The notes beneath the pieces are model-generated. The model saw only the letters and a list, made by a program, of their open reading frames with translations. It had not been told where the DNA came from and searched no databases. Positions 60,416 to 64,000 of a DNA stretch of 64,000 nucleotides are shown here, piece by piece. Position numbers and translations under genes: made by a program. Position 1 is the first letter of the stretch. Every line of letters begins with the position of its first letter. The stretch comes from Veillonella atypica KON. Its GTDB lineage: Bacteria > Bacillota > Negativicutes > Veillonellales > Veillonellaceae. Location of the stretch: contig NZ_PPDE01000003.1 of assembly GCF_002959915.1 (NCBI RefSeq), forward strand, positions 186,001-250,000, given 5' to 3'.

Positions 60416-61200
60416 TGCGGAATATACGATTAATTGTGGCCTATGATGGTACTGATTTAGCGGGTTATCAGAAACAACCTGCTGATAAGGGGATTACTGT
60501 TCAAGGGGCTTTGGAAAAGGCATTATCTATTATTTGTGCTGAACCAATCCAAATTTATGGTGCATCGCGTACCGATGCGGGTGTACATGCACGCTTTCAA
60601 GTCTGTGCATTTCAAACATCGGGATCCATACCGGTAGAGAATATTCCACGGGCGACGATTGCCCATTTGCCAAAGGATATCGTTGTAACAGAGGCTATTG
60701 AGATACCATTAGATTGGAAACCTCGTCATAATATTTTTGGTAAGGAATATATTTACTCCATTTATAATCGTGAAATTGCAGACCCTATGGGGCAGCGGTA
60801 TCATTGGCATGTAAAGAAATCTCTAGATGTTGAAGCCATGCGTCAAGCAGGTAAAGCTCTTGAAGGAACGCATGATTTTTCTACATTGAAAGGGGCTAAT
60901 ACGACACCGGTGGATCCGGTAAAAACCATTTATGCCATCGGTATTAAAGAGAATGCAGGGCGTATCGATATTTCTGTTGTGGGTGATGGATTTTTATATC
61001 ATATGGTTCGAAATATAGCAGGCTTATTAGTGGACATTGGGCTGGGCCGAAAATCAGTGGCCCAAATTCCTGAATTATTGGTCGCAAAGGATCGTAAGCG
61101 AATTGGAAAAACAGCACCGGCTCAAGGCCTAGTATTAGAGGAAATTTTCTTTACTACTGATAGACTACATGCGGTAATAGAACGTATTAAAGAAGAATAA
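60415..61200 (+). CDS. truA: tRNA pseudouridine(38-40) synthase TruA
   Basis: Makes pseudouridine at positions 38-40 of tRNA anticodon stems. From ATG 60415, which overlaps the ecfT stop (TAATG), it has 261 residues. The catalytic Asp54 lies in ASRTDAGVHA. ecfA1-ecfA2-ecfT-truA is the usual Firmicute order after rplQ, but rplM-rpsI, which normally follow, are absent here. Confidence 0.96.
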   Translation: MRNIRLIVAYDGTDLAGYQKQPADKGITVQGALEKALSIICAEPIQIYGASRTDAGVHARFQVCAFQTSGSIPVENIPRATIAHLPKDIVVTEAIEIPLDWKPRHNIFGKEYIYSIYNREIADPMGQRYHWHVKKSLDVEAMRQAGKALEGTHDFSTLKGANTTPVDPVKTIYAIGIKENAGRIDISVVGDGFLYHMVRNIAGLLVDIGLGRKSVAQIPELLVAKDRKRIGKTAPAQGLVLEEIFFTTDRLHAVIERIKEE

Positions 61201-61207
61201 TTATGAA

Positions 61208-61247
61208 ATGTTACATTGTAAAACGTCTACTATACATGTTACAATTG
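61208..61247 (+). promoter_or_regulatory. Repeated ATGTTACA motif upstream of the 2-oxoacid oxidoreductase
   Basis: ATGTTACA occurs at 61208 and again at 61236, 28 bases apart; the first continues into TTACATTGTAA, a perfect palindrome. This may be a regulator site in the promoter region of the operon. No clear -35/-10 pair was found. Confidence 0.35.
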
Positions 61248-61341
61248 CACTATGAGACAGGTTTATTACTTAGCTGTAATTAATATACATAGGGTAGACT
61301 CTTGTCAGCATTGTAATTATATCCTAAGGAGGGTGAATCTC

Positions 61342-63093
61342 TTGCAAAAACGTAAAGATTTTATCTGGAAAATGGGTGGACAACAAGGTGAAGGTATCGA
61401 GAGCTGTGGCGAAATCATGGCTACAATCCTTGCAAAAGAAGGATATTCTCTATATAGTCAACGTTTGTTTGCATCCCGTATCAAAGGTGGTCATACTACC
61501 TTCGCATTGCGCGTTGCATTAGAACAAGTTATGTCCATTGGTGAAGGCGTAGACTTCTTGTTAGCTCTTGACCAAGAAACTGTTGATATGCATGGCGTTG
61601 AAGTGCGTGATGGTGGTTATATCATCTGCGATAGTAAAGTAAAACCAGATTTTTCTAAATTTGAAGGTTCCAAAGTTAACTGCTTATCCTTGCCAATCTC
61701 TGAAACGGCAATGAAACAAGGTTCCTTGTTGATGCGTAATATCGTAGCACTTGGTATGTCCGTAGCGCTTCTTGGTTTCGACACTAAGATGTTTAAAGAT
61801 GCAATCGCTGCAAAATTTGCGAAAAAATCCCAAGAAATCGTGGATAAAAACTTGGCAGCTTTTGATGATGGTCATAGCCTTGTAATGGAAAAATTAGGTG
61901 ATGTAGAAATCGATACATTACCAGCTCCTGGTAAGAAAGATCAAATGTTCTTATTAGGTAATGAAGCATGTGCTCTTGGTGCTATTGCAGCAGGTTCCCG
62001 TTTCATGGCATCCTATCCTATTACTCCAGCATCTGAAGTAATGGAATACATGATTAAAAACATGGATAAATTAGGTGCTACTATCGTTCAAACAGAAGAT
62101 GAAATTGCAGCTTGTATGACTGCTATGGGCGGTGTATATGCAGGTGTTCGTGGTTTCACTTGTACTTCTGGTCCTGGTCTATCCTTGATGGCAGAATCCT
62201 TGTCTATGGCATCCATGGCAGAACTTCCTATGGTTGTTATCGACGTACAACGTTCCGGCCCATCCACAGGTATGGCTACAAAGGTAGAACAATCCGATAT
62301 TGATGCGGCTTGCTACAACGCTCATGGCGATTATGCAGGTATCGTTATTTCTCCAACATCCATCGAAGAATGTTTCTACGAAATTCAAAAAGCTTTCAAC
62401 TTGGCAGAAATGTATCAATGCCCAGTTATCTTTATGCCGGACTTACAACAAGGTTTGAATAAACAATCCGTTCCTACATTCGACTTGAACCGTGTACCTA
62501 TTAATCGCGGTAAAATGATGAAGGAAGCTGACCTTCCTGAATTGGAACAACCTAACTACTTCAAACGCTTTGAATTGACAGAAGATGGTATTTCTCCTCG
62601 TACGATTCCTGGCATGAAAAATGGTCTATTCCTTTCTACAGGTCTAGAACATAATGAAGAAGGTAAACCAGCAGAAGCGCCTACAATGCACGTAGCGCAA
62701 ACTGATAAACGTTTCCGCAAATTGGAAACTGTAGCTGATAACTATGAACCATTCTTGAACAATGCAAAATACGATGAAGCTGATGTACTCGTTGTAGGTA
62801 TGGCTTCTAGCCGTGGTGCTATCGAAGAAGCAGTTGCTGAATTCGATCAAGAAGGCGTTAAAGTTAACCATTTACAACTTCGTTTGATTAAACCATTCCC
62901 TGCAAAACAATTGCAACCATTCATGGATGCAGCTAAAAAAGTTGTTATTGTAGAACATAATGCAACAGGTCAATTGACTAACCTATTCAAAATCAACATG
63001 CATAAGAAATCCAAAATTTCTAGCTGCTTGAAATATGATGGTAATCCATTCACAAAATCATATGTGAAAAATGCAATTAAGGAGGTCCTATAA
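61342..63093 (+). CDS. korA: 2-oxoacid:ferredoxin oxidoreductase, fused gamma-alpha subunit (KorA-type)
   Basis: Turns a 2-oxoacid (probably 2-oxoglutarate) plus CoA into acyl-CoA, CO2 and reduced ferredoxin. Starting at TTG 61342, 8 bases after AAGGAGGG, it has 583 residues. The gamma domain comes first (about 1-190, GGQQGEGIESCGEI and SRIKGGHTTFALRV), then the alpha domain (about 205-583) with GNEACALGAIAAGSRF and YPITPASEVMEYM. The beta subunit starts 1 base downstream. The exact 2-oxoacid (2-oxoglutarate, isovalerate-type) cannot be fixed from sequence by eye. Confidence 0.9.
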   Translation: MQKRKDFIWKMGGQQGEGIESCGEIMATILAKEGYSLYSQRLFASRIKGGHTTFALRVALEQVMSIGEGVDFLLALDQETVDMHGVEVRDGGYIICDSKVKPDFSKFEGSKVNCLSLPISETAMKQGSLLMRNIVALGMSVALLGFDTKMFKDAIAAKFAKKSQEIVDKNLAAFDDGHSLVMEKLGDVEIDTLPAPGKKDQMFLLGNEACALGAIAAGSRFMASYPITPASEVMEYMIKNMDKLGATIVQTEDEIAACMTAMGGVYAGVRGFTCTSGPGLSLMAESLSMASMAELPMVVIDVQRSGPSTGMATKVEQSDIDAACYNAHGDYAGIVISPTSIEECFYEIQKAFNLAEMYQCPVIFMPDLQQGLNKQSVPTFDLNRVPINRGKMMKEADLPELEQPNYFKRFELTEDGISPRTIPGMKNGLFLSTGLEHNEEGKPAEAPTMHVAQTDKRFRKLETVADNYEPFLNNAKYDEADVLVVGMASSRGAIEEAVAEFDQEGVKVNHLQLRLIKPFPAKQLQPFMDAAKKVVIVEHNATGQLTNLFKINMHKKSKISSCLKYDGNPFTKSYVKNAIKEVL

Positions 63094-63094
63094 T

Positions 63095-63967
63095 ATGACA
63101 ACAGCTAAAGATTACAGAAATGATATTCGCCCTAACTGGTGTCCTGGTTGTGGTCATTATGGGGTACAAGCTGCCATTACTGATGCAGTAGTAGCAAAAA
63201 ATATTCCACCTGAAAAATTGGCAGTTATCTCTGGTATCGGTTGTTCTAGCCGTATCGGTGGTTATTTCTATGCATATGGTGCACATACAACTCATGGTCG
63301 TGCGCTTCCATACGCTCAAGGCGTTAAACTTGCTAACCAAGACTTAGAAGTTATCGCTTGTTCCGGTGATGGTGATGCGTTCGCTATCGGTATGGGTCAT
63401 ACTATTCATGCTTTCAAACGTAATGTAAACATGACATATATCGTTATGGATAACCATGTTTACGGTTTGACTAAAGGTCAAGCATCCCCTCGTTCCGATA
63501 TCGGTTTTGTTACAAAAACAACACCTCGTGGGGCCTTTGAATCACCATTGTCCGTTTGTGAAACTGCTATCGCTGCAGGTGCTACATTTGTTGCACAAGG
63601 TTATATGATTAACCGTGCTGAACTCGTTGATTTGATTCAACAAGCTATGGACCATGAAGGCTTCTCCTTCATCAACGTATTTAGCCCATGTGTTACATAC
63701 AACAAACACAATAGCTATGACTGGTTCAAAGAACATTTGACTAGCTTGCCAGAAGGATATGATCCAACAGACCGTGCGACTGCACTTAAAACATTAGGTG
63801 AAACACAAGGTTTGGTTACTGGTCTTATCTATCAAGATACGACTAAACCTTCCTTTGAAAAAGCTATGGCCGCTGTTAATGGTGGTACACATCCACGTCC
63901 ATTGACTGAAGATGTTGTTAAACCTGATCAAGCATTATTTGATAGCCTTTGCAATCAATTTAAGTAA
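63095..63967 (+). CDS. korB: 2-oxoacid:ferredoxin oxidoreductase, beta subunit (KorB-type)
   Basis: Thiamine diphosphate-binding subunit. From ATG 63095 (AAGGAGG 10 bases upstream, inside korA) it has 290 residues. Cluster cysteines lie in NWCPGCGHYG and GIGCSSRIGGYF; the TPP site is CSGDGDAFAIGMGH and MDNHVYGLTKGQASP. No ferredoxin domain is fused, and no delta subunit gene is visible before the window ends. Confidence 0.92.
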   Translation: MTTAKDYRNDIRPNWCPGCGHYGVQAAITDAVVAKNIPPEKLAVISGIGCSSRIGGYFYAYGAHTTHGRALPYAQGVKLANQDLEVIACSGDGDAFAIGMGHTIHAFKRNVNMTYIVMDNHVYGLTKGQASPRSDIGFVTKTTPRGAFESPLSVCETAIAAGATFVAQGYMINRAELVDLIQQAMDHEGFSFINVFSPCVTYNKHNSYDWFKEHLTSLPEGYDPTDRATALKTLGETQGLVTGLIYQDTTKPSFEKAMAAVNGGTHPRPLTEDVVKPDQALFDSLCNQFK

Positions 63968-64000
63968 GTTTAACTTAACATATATCGTGTTCTGATATAG

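Overview
The window is a compact, low-GC, almost entirely housekeeping stretch of a bacterial chromosome. The mix fits the Negativicutes, and Veillonella or a close relative is the best guess (about 80% sure, from family resemblance only). Firmicute-style gene order and strong AGGAGG ribosome binding sites occur together with Gram-negative-like traits: a long, zinc-free S14 and very large RpoB and RpoC with inserts. Dicarboxylate and amino-acid fermentation genes are also present: class I fumarase, aspartase, Fe-S serine dehydratase and a 2-oxoacid:ferredoxin oxidoreductase.

Layout. 1-2130: end of the ATP synthase operon (atpG end, atpD, atpC). 2145-3330: a secreted protein of unknown function and a tRNA Asn-Glu-Val operon, all on the minus strand. 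3329-3987: an AT-rich gap with promoters. 3988-5460: two-subunit fumarase. 5600-7806: a DUF436 protein and a membrane-anchored unknown. 7827-10540: a Crp/Fnr regulator divergent from hcp (hybrid cluster protein), with iterated half-sites between them. 10629-12376: serine dehydratase. 12429-20469: cca, a PASTA penicillin-binding protein, folD-hypA-hypB, a secreted repeat protein, an orphan BrxF-like ATPase and uppP.

20528-26185: tRNA Thr-Tyr-fMet-Thr-Met, then tuf, rpmG-secE-nusG and rplK-rplA-rplJ-rplL, with an L10-leader-type attenuator and two look-alike elements before rplK and rplA. 26228-29613: a GT39-type membrane glycosyltransferase (minus) and aspA, which separate rplL from rpoB. 29867-38333: rpoB-rpoC. 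38524-43162: str operon (L7Ae-like, rpsL, rpsG, fusA, second tuf). 43208-57773: S10-spc-alpha ribosomal cluster from rpsJ to rplQ, including secY, adk, map, infA and rpoA but no rpsD. 57902-61200: energy-coupling factor module ecfA1-ecfA2-ecfT and truA. 61342-63967: the two subunits of a 2-oxoacid:ferredoxin oxidoreductase.

How it works together. Most of the window makes the translation, transcription and protein-export machinery. The metabolic genes convert aspartate to fumarate to malate, serine to pyruvate, and 2-oxoacids to acyl-CoA with reduced ferredoxin, as expected of an anaerobe. No phage, insertion sequence, CRISPR array or complete defence system is visible. The less ordinary points are the inserts in RpoB and RpoC, the lone BrxF-like ATPase, a candidate leader peptide before rpsJ, the hcp operator array, and two unexplained envelope proteins.
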